From: Diadophis punctatus similis
Taxonomy: Eukaryota > Chordata > Lepidosauria > Squamata > Dipsadidae
NCBI GenBank assembly: GCA_023053685.1
Contig: JALIGW010000021.1
Span: 15,091,647 to 15,155,646, forward strand
Reading direction: 5' to 3'
Length of the DNA: 64,000 nt
Shown here: positions 1-11,700 of the stretch, in pieces
Numbering within the stretch: the first letter of the stretch is position 1
Layout of the letters: each line of letters begins with the position of its first letter
Translations under genes and position numbers: made by a program
Notes under the pieces: model-generated
Databases searched by the model: none
What the model was told of the DNA's origin: nothing
What the model saw: the letters and a program-made list of their open reading frames with translations, nothing else

Positions 1-3000
1 AATTCCTTGCTCTCTCAAAATTTCAATCTCTTTTAGGTTTCCTTGTTCATCTAATATTTCTTCATACTTGACCATTTTATGTATATCTGTTGTGGTGGGA
101 TAGGTAGTCGCCTCCATGCTTGAAAACCATATCGGGATTTCTTTGTAGTGTTGATGTTTTATCTTGGCCCATATTTTATATAATGACTCTCTGGTTTTAT
201 GTTTTTGAAAATAGGAGTGTGTTTTGTGTTTTTCATCCCATAACAATCCAAGCCATCCTACCTGTAGATCATGTCCCTCGAGCGTTAATATTCTTTTATT
301 TTGAATTTGAATCCAATCAGTTACCCATTGCAATATTGCTGCTTGATAATAAGTTTCCCAATCTGGAAGTCCAAAGCCCCCTTGCTCTTTATTATCCTGT
401 AAATATTTTAGTCTAATTCTTGCCTTTTTCCCTGCCCAAAAAAATTTGGATATCATTTTATTTAAATTTTCAAAATATTTTCTATCTAATTTAATTGGTA
501 TCGTTTGGAACAGGTACAATATTTTTGGTAACACTGACATCTTAATAGTCGAAATCCTCCCTATCAATGAAATGGGTAGTTTGGTCGATTTTTCCAAGTC
601 TTTTTCTATTTGTTTATTCAATTCTATATAATTATCATTCTTGATTGTTGTGCATTTAGCCGTTAGTGTTATACCTAAATATTTAGTTTTCTTAACAACT
701 TGGATTCCTAATTTATCTTCTAATTCCTGAATTTGTTTATTTGGCAAATTTTTTGTTATTATTTTGGTTTTATTTTTATTAATTTTTAAGCCTGCTACTT
801 TTCCAAATTTATTTATTTCTTCTAATAATTTTGGTCCAACCTCTACCGGGTTTTCTATATTAAAGACCATGTCGTCCGCAAAAGCTTGGAGTTTGTTCTC
901 TTGTCCTCTAATTTTAAGTCCTTCAATGTTTGGGTTTTGCCTAGTTTGCTGTAGTAACGTTTCTAGAGTGAATATAAATAGCAAGGGGGACAGTGGACAT
1001 CCTTGCCGTACTCCTTTTTGAATATCAAATTTATCTATTATATCTTGATTTATAATTATCTTAGATGTTTGTTTCGAATATAGAGTTCTAATCATCCTAA
1101 TATATTTGGGGCCAAAATTTGTAATCTCTAATTTTTTTATGAGAAAGTCCCAATTTAAATTATCGAAGGCTTTTTGGGCATCGAGGAACATGAGAGCTAC
1201 AGGTTTTCCTGGATTTGTCTTATAGTACTCTAATATACCCATGATCGTTCTCGTGTTGTTTCTAATATTTTTGTTTGGAAGGAAACCGTTTTGGTCAGGG
1301 TGTTTTTATTATGTTTTTTAATCTTTCCGCCATTATTGTCATGAAAATCTTATAGTTCACATTCAGCAGCGAGATTGGCCTGTAATTTTGTATCTTCTGC
1401 TTTCCTGTTTTGTCTTTGGGAATTAGTGATATTGTTGATTCTGCCCAGGTTTTGGGAATTCCCCCTTTGTTTAAAACTTCATTGTATGTTACTAGTAATA
1501 GTTGTTTTAAAGAGTTCTGTAGTTCTTTGTAGCACTCAGCTAATATACCATCTGGTCCAGGTGTTTTATTGTTTTTTTGTTTTTTATGGCTTTTTCCAGT
1601 TCTGAAAGTGTTATTTCTATCTGAATCTGTTATTGGTGTATCATTAGCTTGTTGCAAATATGTTTGTATATCATCTTCCCTTATTTCCTCTTTTTTATAT
1701 AATTCACTAAAGTATTTGAGTATTATATCTTTTTTCTCCTCTATCATTATTTTTACATCACTGTTCTCATCTTCTAATTGTTGTATGTGTCTTTCTTCTT
1801 TTTCCTTTCGTAATTTATAAGCTAACCACCTGCCTGGCTTATTGGCATTTTCAAAATAATTTTGTTTTGCTGTTTTAATTTTCTGTGCCACTTCCTCTTG
1901 TGTCAATAAGTTAATTCTATGTTTAATTAAAACCTTTTCTTCTCTAATTTTATCGTTTAATGGTTCAATTTGTTGTTTATATTTTAATTCTCCCATCTTT
2001 TTTTGCAGTTCATTAATTTGTTTATATTTATTTTTATTTCTCCTTATAGTGTATGTTGTAGTTACTCCTCTTATATAAGCTTTTGTAGTGTCCCATAAGT
2101 TCTGAATCGTGTTATCATTATTCCAATTCTCCTTCATAAAAAAACCTAACTCTTTTTCCATGTAATTAATATAATTCTTTTCTTTTATTATCACCTGGTT
2201 CATAAACCATCTCTTATTTGCCCTTTTCCTCCCTTTTATTGTGAAAACTATAGGATTATGGTCTGCCCATATATTTGGTTTTATTTCAATTTCTTGCATA
2301 TTATTCAGTGTTTCTATATCGGTCCAAACCATGTCTATTCTCGACCAGGAGTTTTGTGGGGTAGAGTGGTATCTATATTGATTTTCATATAGATGGTTTT
2401 CTCTCCAGGCATCTCTAAGATTAAGTTCCCTAGCCAAATCAAAAAATTCACATGGTAATGTCTTTCTTTCGTGGTATTTTTTATTCACTGATTTATAATC
2501 CAGTTTATTGTCTAGTACAGCATTGAAATCTCCCACTATACAAATATTTTCTTTCTCTAGTTTAACTATTTGTTCATGTAATTCCTTGTAGTATTCTTTT
2601 TGTTTACTATTAGGGGCATAAATAGTTATAACTAACATTTTTTTTGGTTTATTGAAATCTCTATCATAAGTGTTCTACCTTCTTTATCTTGAAATATTTG
2701 TTTTGGTTGTAACCAATCTTTAACATATACTGCAATTCCTCTTTTTTTTTAAATCATCCAATGATGTAAACAATTTCCCTAGTTTTTGTACTTCTAATAA
2801 TTTAACATGTTCTTTTTTGACGTGTACCTCCTGCAAACAAATTGTGTCTAAATTTTGTTTTTGTAGTTTATTGAAAGTTTGTCTTCTTTTAATCAGCGAA
2901 TTGATTCAATTTATATTGACTGATAGGATTTTAGCTACATTTTCCATTTTATTGTTTTACTGTTGCTCTAGTTGTTCTTACGCTCCGAGTCTCTATTTGG

Positions 3001-5400
3001 GTCTTACTTTGTGCTTTCTCTAACTTCTCTCTTTCTTCTGTACTTTGTTCCTCTTGACTTTGTGTTTCTATTTCTGTACTACTCTCTCCTTCTAATTCTA
3101 GGTATTGCTCAATAAATTGATCTGCTTTCTCCAGTGTGTCTATTCTTATTTTTTTATCCTTCCATGTGACCAGAAGTCCTTCTGGCACTAGCCATCTAAA
3201 TGGTATTCCTCTTCTTATTAATTTTACTGAGAGATATTGAAAGTCCCTCCTTTTGTCCCTTATTCTTTTTGGTATCTGTTTCAATATTATAATATCCTTT
3301 CCTTTGTAATTTATTTGTCCTGTCCTTGTAATTCTATAAATCTCATCTCTTATGTGCTTTTTCGTAAATTTAACATTGATTTCTCTAGATAATTTATGTT
3401 TCCTTATATAGTTATTCTGGACTCTATAAATCTCATCAATGTTAGTTTTTATTCCTTCTTTATCTACTTGAAGGACTTCTGCAAGGATTTCTGACAGTAA
3501 GTTTAAAGTATCTTCTTCCTTTTCTTCTAAAACATTTTGAAATCTCAGATAAGATGCTTTTTCGAATTCGAGCTGTGAAATTGCCCCCTCCAACTCCCTA
3601 TTTATCATTCTCAATTTTTCTTGTTGCTTCCTGTCTTTTTTCCACCTTCTGTTTTTTCCACTATTGTTTTTATTTGTTGTTCATGATTAGCTACTATTTC
3701 TTCTGTATTTTCCATTTTATTATCTAATTTCTTAATATCTCCCTTGACCTCTTCAAAATTCCCTTTCGTTTCCTCATGGTTGTTTTCTATTGTTTCTTGT
3801 GTTTTTGTCATTTTTCCCTGTGATGCAATCATAAATTCCTGTATTCTATCAAGTGAGGCCTGCATAGATTATAAGGATGGTACATGTCCCTGTTTCTCTA
3901 TTGTTGTCATTTCTGTTAATAGTCTTTGTCCTGCCGGTGATGGTGCTGTTGAAGCTGTTCTCTTTATAGTTTTTGTCACCGTAGTTGAGGACATTTGTAC
4001 TTTTGTAAAGAAATTATAATTTTTAAATAAATTATTCCACACTTTCATATAACCTCTTCGTGACTTCCATTTCTCCTTTCTTTCTATTAATTATTGACTT
4101 ATGCCCTTTTATATCTTATTCACCAATCAATAGCAATATTCTGAGTCCACGATTAACAATATTAACAATATTCTAATTATTGTATTATTTATAATTCTTA
4201 ATTCCAAATTCCTATATATTGTTTTCTAAAACAATTAATCAAATCAATCAATTTCTATGGTTATCAATCAATCAGTCAGTCTATCAATACAGTATCTTAC
4301 AATTACTTATCACTATATATTAAATTTAACCTTTGATAAATGCTTCAATGTTTCTTTTAAACCAATTGAAAATAGCTATATTGTTATTATTTTGTTACTC
4401 AGTTAAACATTAAGTATAAGTCAAAATTATATATTTCAATCACAAAGAGTTCCTTTTCTTTTCCTTATACAACTATTGTCCAGAGATGTATTCTTTTTTT
4501 CCCCACAAAAAAAATCAATATATTCTCAGTTAGTTTTTCAAAATGTCGTCTGTTTCAAGAACTGCAGTCACTGTCTTTTTTGTGTGTGTGTTCTCAAATT
4601 GTGTTCCTTTATTTGTCTCTGGAGTGTATCTCCTCTTTCTGTAGCAAATCAAAAATTAAGCAGCAGTCTCAAATGCAAGTTTCGAATGCAATAGTTTCAA
4701 GTGTGTATTCCAATCTTTATATCAATCTTCGGCCATAGTTGTTAAAAAGTATCTCCTTTTCTAGTCTTCAGCTCTTTCCAAGATGTCGCTGTCAGAAAAC
4801 TCAGTGTCACTGTTACAGTCTCTTTCTTACCGGCTTGCTTCCACAGAAATAACAAAGTCAATGCTTTCACTGTTCTTGCGTTTTCCTTATTATTCAAACC
4901 CCAAAAGGTCTCGATATTAAAGTTAACAACATTTATTTTTTAATCCTTCTCCAATCCTTTTTTTTTACAATATCCTCTCTTATAACTCCTTACCGCTCAT
5001 GTGCCGCCCGTTCCTCTCAGGAGACTATCACTTTTCCGCCTTTGCTGTTCCGTCTCCGATTCCAGTGGGTTTCAGCACTTTCGAGGCTTGGTAGGAAAAG
5101 TTTGTCAAGCGTTTACCGTTTTACTCTCGCTTTTCTTCCTCTACGTCAAGATCAAAACGCCATGTCTCTGGATCGTCTTCAATCGCCAATCTCTTTCGTG
5201 CCTGTTATCGGGGTTTCCACCTATTACAGCGGGAAATAGCACCATCCCTCGCTGCAGTTCAGTGTCCCCCTTCTTTCTGCGATATTCTCCAAAGAATCGC
5301 ATGCCGCTTTCGGCTTCCAGAAACACAAAAAGTCAGGGCAAAGTTCGCAGTTAGCTTTCTTCGCTCCGCTCCATCATAGCGCCGCCCCGGAAGTCCCTGC
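1..5400 (-). mobile_element. L1-type LINE (5' end to mid-ORF2; cut by window edge)
   Basis: A minus-strand non-LTR retrotransposon in an SLBP intron. 5395-3870 is a GC-rich to AT-rich 5' region. ORF1 covers about 3865-2949 and is broken by a frameshift near 3611; it has a charged N-terminal part and an RNA-binding part with RRGIPFRWLVPEGL. ORF2 starts before 2638 with an APE-type endonuclease (GDFNAVLD near 2520, ADHNPIVF near 2250). It continues into reverse transcriptase: NYRPISLLN near 1370 and FADDMVF near 870. The RT frame is broken near 1295. It is a degenerate copy; whether the 3' end survives is not visible. Confidence 0.9.
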
Positions 5401-5653
5401 CAGATGGTAATACTCTTTCCCACGTTCCCCTGACTTACTAGATTTATCCAGAAGAACTAGCTTTTTTATAGCACATTCTCCAACTCGTCTTACAGCATAA
5501 AAATGTTTTCTATTTTGAAGGCAAAAGTGTATGCCACACTGAAAAGGGGTAATAACTTCCCTACCTTACTAGATCTCCCTATCACAAAGAATAAAGATGT
5601 CTTTTTGACCTTAGGTAAGACAAATTGAATTTAAACAAATTGCAGCTCTGTAC
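5401..5653. other. SLBP intron sequence left of exon 3
   Basis: Unique-looking sequence between the 5' end of the L1 and SLBP exon 3. No other feature seen. Confidence 0.5.
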
Positions 5654-5758
5654 CTTGCCATTTCTCGGTTGACGTTAGTCCTCATTTCATCTTCTTCAAC
5701 TGCACTCCCCCAGTCCGAGCATCTCGAATGGGGCTTGTGACCCTCTGGGGTTCTGAAA
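5654..5758 (-). CDS. SLBP: SLBP exon 3
   Basis: 105 bp, acceptor ttcacag, donor ATGGCAAG|gtacag. It encodes FRTPEGHKP and then [20 protein letters not shown], ending REMA plus AG (human continues RYKRKLL). This is the segment around the phospho-degron of human SLBP (SFTTPEG). The TP threonine is kept; the preceding threonine is replaced by arginine. Confidence 0.93.
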
Positions 5759-8700
5759 CTGTGAACACCAAGTTGCAGGAAAAACAAAGTAGCAGCTTTG
5801 TCATAATATTTAAAACACACAACATAGCGTACCCCATCTCAACTGCGTCGCAGGTGAAGCAACACAATCCACAATGTATTACTTAACCCTTCATGTATCA
5901 TGAAGTGCTTTTGACTTACTCTAGGCAGAACAGTGCTTATCATCCATCATCTGTTTGGGATACCACCAGTATGCTACTTTAAAATATTTAGTAGTGTTAA
6001 AATATTAACAGGAACTTAACATTTTATGGCCACCTCTGCCTTATGTAGAACTTAACTATGCTTAATAGTGAGGAATTATTTCTGTACACCCACCTCTCTG
6101 ATCTGCCATCTGCCAGACTGTACGAATCGTAGTCAGTAGTTGGGTCACTGGGCTCGTGCGTATTCCTGTGCGTCCCATCTGCATCGCGCTTCCTGCCTTG
6201 ACTCCATGAAGCGGTTGATCTGCGAAGAGGCAATGAAAAAGAACAAACAGTCAGGGAAAAGAAGTTACAATTCATCGGTCCTCCAAATTAGAAGCAAAGT
6301 TGCAGAAGCTATATAGGTCAAGCTGGCCTGGGGATCAGCCATTTTGAATTGTTCCCAGCTCTTGAATCCAGGCAGTCCTCGACATATGATCACAATTGAG
6401 CCCAACATTTCTTAATAGTGCTTAATAGTGAGGAATTATTTCTGTACACCCACCTCTCTGATCTGCCATCTGCCAGACTGTACGAATCGTAGTCAATGGT
6501 TGGGCCACTGGGCTCGTGCGTATCCCTGTGCTTCCTGCCTTGACTCCATGAAGCGGTTGAACTGCGAAGAGGCAATGAAAAAGAACAGTCAGGGAAAAGA
6601 AGTTACAATTCATCGGTCCTCCTAATTAGAAGCAAAGTTGCAGAAGCTACATAGGTCAAGCTGGCCTGGGGATCAGCCATTTTGAATTGTTCCCAGCTCT
6701 TGAATGCAGGCAGTCCTCGACTTATGACCACAATTGAGCCCAACATTTCTTAATAGTGCTTAATAGTGAGGAATTATTTCTGTACACCCACCTCTCTGAT
6801 CTGCCATCTGCCAGACTGTACGAATCGTAGTCAATGGTTGGGCCACTGGGCTCGTGCGTATTCCTGTGCTTCCCATCTGCATCGCGCTTCCTACCTTGAC
6901 CCCATGAAGCGGTTGATCTGCGAAGAGGCAATGAAAAAGAACAGTCAGGGAAAAGAAGTTACAATTCATCGGTCCTCCTAATTAGAAGCAAAGTTGCAGA
7001 AGCTACATAGGTCAAGCTGGCCTGGGGATCAGCCATTTTGAATTGTTCCCAGCTCTTGAATCCAGGCAGTCCTCGACATATGATCACAATTGAGCCCAAC
7101 ATTTATTAATAGTGCTTAATAGTGAGGAATTATTTCTGTACACCCACCTCTCTGATCTGCCATCTGCCAGACTGTACGAATCGTAGTCAATGGTTGGGCC
7201 ACTGGGCTCGTGCGTATTCCTGTGCTTCCCATCTGCATCGCGCTTCCTACCTTGACCCCATGAAGCGGTTGATCTGCGAAGAGGCAATGAAAAAGAACAG
7301 TCAGGGAAAAAAAGTTACAATTCATCGGTCCTCCTTATTAGAAGCAAAGTTGCAGAAGCTACATAGGTCAAGCTGGCCTGGGGATCAGCCATTTTGAATT
7401 GTTCCCAGCTCTTGAATGCAGGCAGTCCTCGACTTATGACCACAATTGAGCCCAACATTTCTTAATAGTGCTTAATAGTGAGGAATTATTTCTGTACACC
7501 CACCTCTCTGATCTGCCATCTGCCAGACTGTAAGAATCGTAGTCAATGGTTGGGCCACTGGGCTCGTGCGTATCCCTGTGCTTCCTGCCTTGACTCCATG
7601 AAGCGGTTGATCTGCGAAGAGGCAATGAAAAAGAACAGTCAGGGAAAAGAAGTTACAATTCATCGGTCCTCCGAATTAGAAGCAAAGTTGCAGAAGCTAC
7701 ATAGGTCAAGCTGGCCTGGGGATCAGCCATTTTGAATTGTTCCCAGCTCTTGAATGCAGGCAGTCCTCGACTTAACGACTGCAATTGAGCCCAACATTTC
7801 TTAATAGTGCTTAATAGTGAGGAATTATTTCTGTACACCCACCTCTCTGATCTGCCATCTGCCAGACTGTAAGAATCGTAGTCAATGGTTGGGCCACTGG
7901 GCTCGTGCGTATCCCAGTGCTTCCTGCCTTGACCCCATGAAGCGGTTGATCTGCGAAGAGGCAATGAAAAAGAACGGTCAGGGAAAAGAAGTTACAATTC
8001 ATGGGTCCTCCTAATTAGAAGCAAAGTTGCAGAAGCTACATAGGTCAAGCTGGCCTGGGGATCAGCCATTTTGAATTGTTCCCAGCTCTTGAATGCAGGA
8101 AGTCCTCGACTTAACGACTGCAATTGAGCCCAACATTTCTTAATAGTGCTTAATAGTGAGGAATTATTTCTGTACACCCACCTCTCTGATCTGCCATCTG
8201 CCAGACTATACGAATCGTAGTCAATGGTTGGGCCACTGGGCTCGTGCGTATCCCTGTGCTTCCTGCCTTGACTCCATGAAGCGGTTGATCTGCGAAGAGG
8301 CAATGAAAAAGAATAGTCAGGGAAAAGAAGTTACAATTCATCGGTCCTCCTAATTAGAAGCAAAGTTGCAGAAGCTACATAGGTCAAGCTGGCCTGGGGA
8401 TCAGCCATTTTGAATTGTTCCCAGCTCTTGAATCCAGGCAGTCCTCGACATATGATCACAATTGAGCCCAACATTTCTTAATAGTGCTTAATAGTGAGGA
8501 ATTATTTCTGTACACCCACCTCTCTGATCTGCCATCTGCCAGACTGTACGAATCGTAGTCAATGGTTGGGCCACTGGGCTCGTGCGTATCCCTGTGCTTC
8601 CTGCCTTGACTCCATGAAGCGGTTGAACTGCGAAGAGGCAATGAAAAAGAACAGTCAGGGAAAAGAAGTTACAATTCATCGGTCCTCCTAATTAGAAGCA

Positions 8701-11700
8701 AAGTTGCAGAAGCTACATAGGTCAAGCTGGCCTGGGGATCAGCCATTTTGAATTGTTCCCAGCTCTTGAATGCAGGCAGTCCTCGACTTATGACCACAAT
8801 TGAGCCCAACATTTCTTAATAGTGCTTAATAGTGAGGAATTATTTCTGTACACCCACCTCTCTGATCTGCCATCTGCCAGACTGTACGAATCGTAGTCAA
8901 TGGTTGGGCCACTGGGCTCGTGCGTATTCCTGTGCTTCCCATCTGCATCGCGCTTCCTACCTTGACCCCATGAAGCGGTTGATCTGCGAAGAGGCAATGA
9001 AAAAGAACAGTCAGGGAAAAGAAGTTACAATTCATCGGTCCTCCTAATTAGAAGCAAACTTGCAGAAGCTATATAGGTCAAGCTGGCCTGGGGATCAGCC
9101 ATTTTGAATTGTTCCCAGCTCTTGAATCCAGGCAGTCCTTGACATATGATCTCAATTGAGCCCAACATTTATTAATAGTGCTTAATAGTGAGGAATTATT
9201 TCTGTACACCCACCTCTCTGATCTGCCATCTGCCAGACTGTACGAATCGTAGTCAATGGTTGGGCCACTGGGCTCGTGCGTATTCCTGTGCTTCCCATCT
9301 GCATCGCGCTTCCTACCTTGACCCCATGAAGCGGTTGATCTGCGAAGAGGCAATGAAAAAGAACAGTCAGGGAAAAAAAGTTACAATTCATCGGTCCTCC
9401 TTATTAGAAGCAAAGTTTCAGAAGCTACATAGGTCAAGCTGGCCTGGGGATCAGCCATTTTGAATTGTTCCCAGCTCTTGAATGCAGGCAGTCCTCGACT
9501 TATGACCACAATTGAGCCCAACATTTCTTAATAGTGCTTAATAGTGAGGAATTATTTCTGTACACCCACCTCTCTGATCTGCCATCTGCCAGACTGTAAG
9601 AATCGTAGTCAATGGTTGGGCCACTGGGCTCGTGCGTATCCCTGTGCTTCCTGCCTTGACTCCATGAAGCGGTTGATCTGCGAAGAGGCAATGAAAAAGA
9701 ACAGTCAGGGAAAAGAAGTTACAATTCATCGGTCCTCCGAATTAGAAGCAAAGTTGCAGAAGCTACATAGGTCAAGCTGGCCTGGGGATCAGCCATTTTG
9801 AATTGTTCCCAGCTCTTGAATGCAGGCAGTCCTCGACTTAACGACTGCAATTGAGCCCAACATTTCTTAATAGTGCTTAATAGTGAGGAATTATTTCTGT
9901 ACACCCACCTCTCTGATCTGCCATCTGCCAGACTGTAAGAATCGTAGTCAATGGTTGGGCCACTGGGCTCGTGCGTATCCCTGTGCTTCCTGCCTTGACC
10001 CCATGAAGCGGTTGATCTGCGAAGAGGCAATGAAAAAGAACGGTCAGGGAAAAGAAGTTACAATTCATCGGTCCTCCTAATTAGAAGCAAAGTTGCAGAA
10101 GCTACATAGGTCAAGCTGGCCTGGGGATCAGCCATTTTGAATTGTTCCCAGCTCATAAATGCAGGCAGTCCTCAACGACTGCAATTGAGCCCAGCATTTC
10201 TTAATAGTGCTTAACAGTGAGGAATTATTTCTGTACACCCACCTCTCTGATCTGCCATCTGCCAGACTGTAAGAATGGTAGTCAATGGTTGGGCCACTGG
10301 GCTCGTGCGTATCCCTGTGCTTCCTGCCTTGACTCCATGAAGCGGTTGATCTGCGAAGAGGCAATGAAAAAGAACAGTTAGGGAAAAGAATTTACAATTC
10401 ATCGGTCCTCCTAATTAGAAGCAAAGTTGCAGAAGCTACATACGTCAAGCTGGCCTGGGGATCAGCCATTTGGAATTGTTCCCAGCTCTTGAATGCAGGC
10501 AGTCCTTGACTTCTGACCACAATTGAGCCCAACATTTATTAATAGTGCTTAATAGTGAGGAATTATTTCTGTACACCCACCTCTCTGATCTGCCATCTGC
10601 CAGACTGTAAGAATCGTAGTCAATGGTTGGGCCACTGGACTCGTGCGTATCCCTGTGCTTACTGCCTTGACTCCATGAAGCGGTTGATCTGTGAAGAGTC
10701 AATGAAAAAGAACAGTCAGGGAAAAGAAGTTATAATTCATCGGTCCTCCTAATTAGAAGCAAAGTTGCAGAAGCTATATAGGTCAAGCTGGCCTGGGGAT
10801 CAGCCATTTTGAATTGTTCCTAGCTCTTGAATGCAGGCAGTCCTCGACTTAATGACTGCAATTGAGCCCAGGCTTTAAGTTGCTAAGTGAGAAATTTGTT
10901 GAGTTACGTTTTGCCCATTTTACGATTTTTCTTGCCACGTTTGTTAAGTGAATCCCTGCAGTTGTTAAGTTAGTAACCCGGTTGTTAAGTGAATCTGGCT
11001 TCCCCATTGGTCAGGAGGTCGCAAAAGGGGATCACATGACCCTGCGACACTGCAACGGTCATAAATATGAATCAGTTGTCAGGCATTAGAAAATGGATCG
11101 CGTGACCGTTTTTGATCCCCCCAAAATGCCCCTTTTTGGGGGGGGTGGCTTATTATTTTCGGGGTGCAGGCGGGGCTGGCTGCAGGACACACCACTTACT
11201 GGAGTTTGGCAGCTCCGTGGTCTCCCGGCTAATCTGTTTATTAGGGGAAAAAATGTTGCATATTACAGAAACTCTTCTCGGGAGGCAAGCAATTAACAAG
11301 TTATTGCAGCGAGAAGAGTTTCTGCAGTATGTCTTCCTGGCGGTGCTTGGCTGTTTAAATAGATTGGGAAGAGAGTGCACGGCTATCTTTCCCCCCCCCC
11401 TGCCACCGTGAGACTTGCAAAAAAGTCTTCCTGGGGGCACTTGGCTGTTTAAATAGGTTGGGAAGAGAGTGCACGGTTTTCTCTCTCCCACCCGCCATCC
11501 CCCCCCCCGGCTCTCGAGCGAAGCGGGAGGGGCAAGAAACTCTTGCAGGCTGCCTGAGGAAGAACTGACAGCCAAACTTCTAGCTCAGTGGCAGAAGCAG
11601 CCAGGCACGCACTTCCTTGTCCACCCCCCCCCTCTCTCTCGTGTGCCCCTCTCTCTCGGCAGTGAGGAAGGTGGAAGAGTGCATGTAAGACAAAGCACCA

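Larger units (their letters stand above)
6061..10840 (-). repeat. Tandem array of 14 SLBP exon-2 units
   Basis: Distances between successive exon copies are 360, 338, 356, 356, 339, 339, 338, 338, 356, 356, 339, 334 and 338 bp. The 338 versus 356 difference equals an 18-bp in-frame deletion in the exon. Introns between copies are about 230 bp. Each unit also carries about 40 bp matching the start of a TA-flanked MITE (GCAGTCCTCGACTTA then ATTGAGCCCAACATTT), joined to CTTAATAGTGCTTAATAGTG. Copies 2-7 recur as copies 8-13 at an offset of 2066 bp. Confidence 0.97.

Noticed and set aside
6024..10752. Many 60-100 codon frames on both strands of the array as separate small genes
   Set aside because: The minus-strand frames are SLBP exon 2 read through its splice sites; the plus-strand frames ([15 protein letters not shown]...) are the antisense of the same exon and are kept open only by the repetition.
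6061..10840. Ordinary centromeric-type satellite or a CRISPR-like array
   Set aside because: The unit contains a phase-matched exon with splice signals lying between SLBP exons 1 and 3. A 340-bp unit in a vertebrate gene is not CRISPR.
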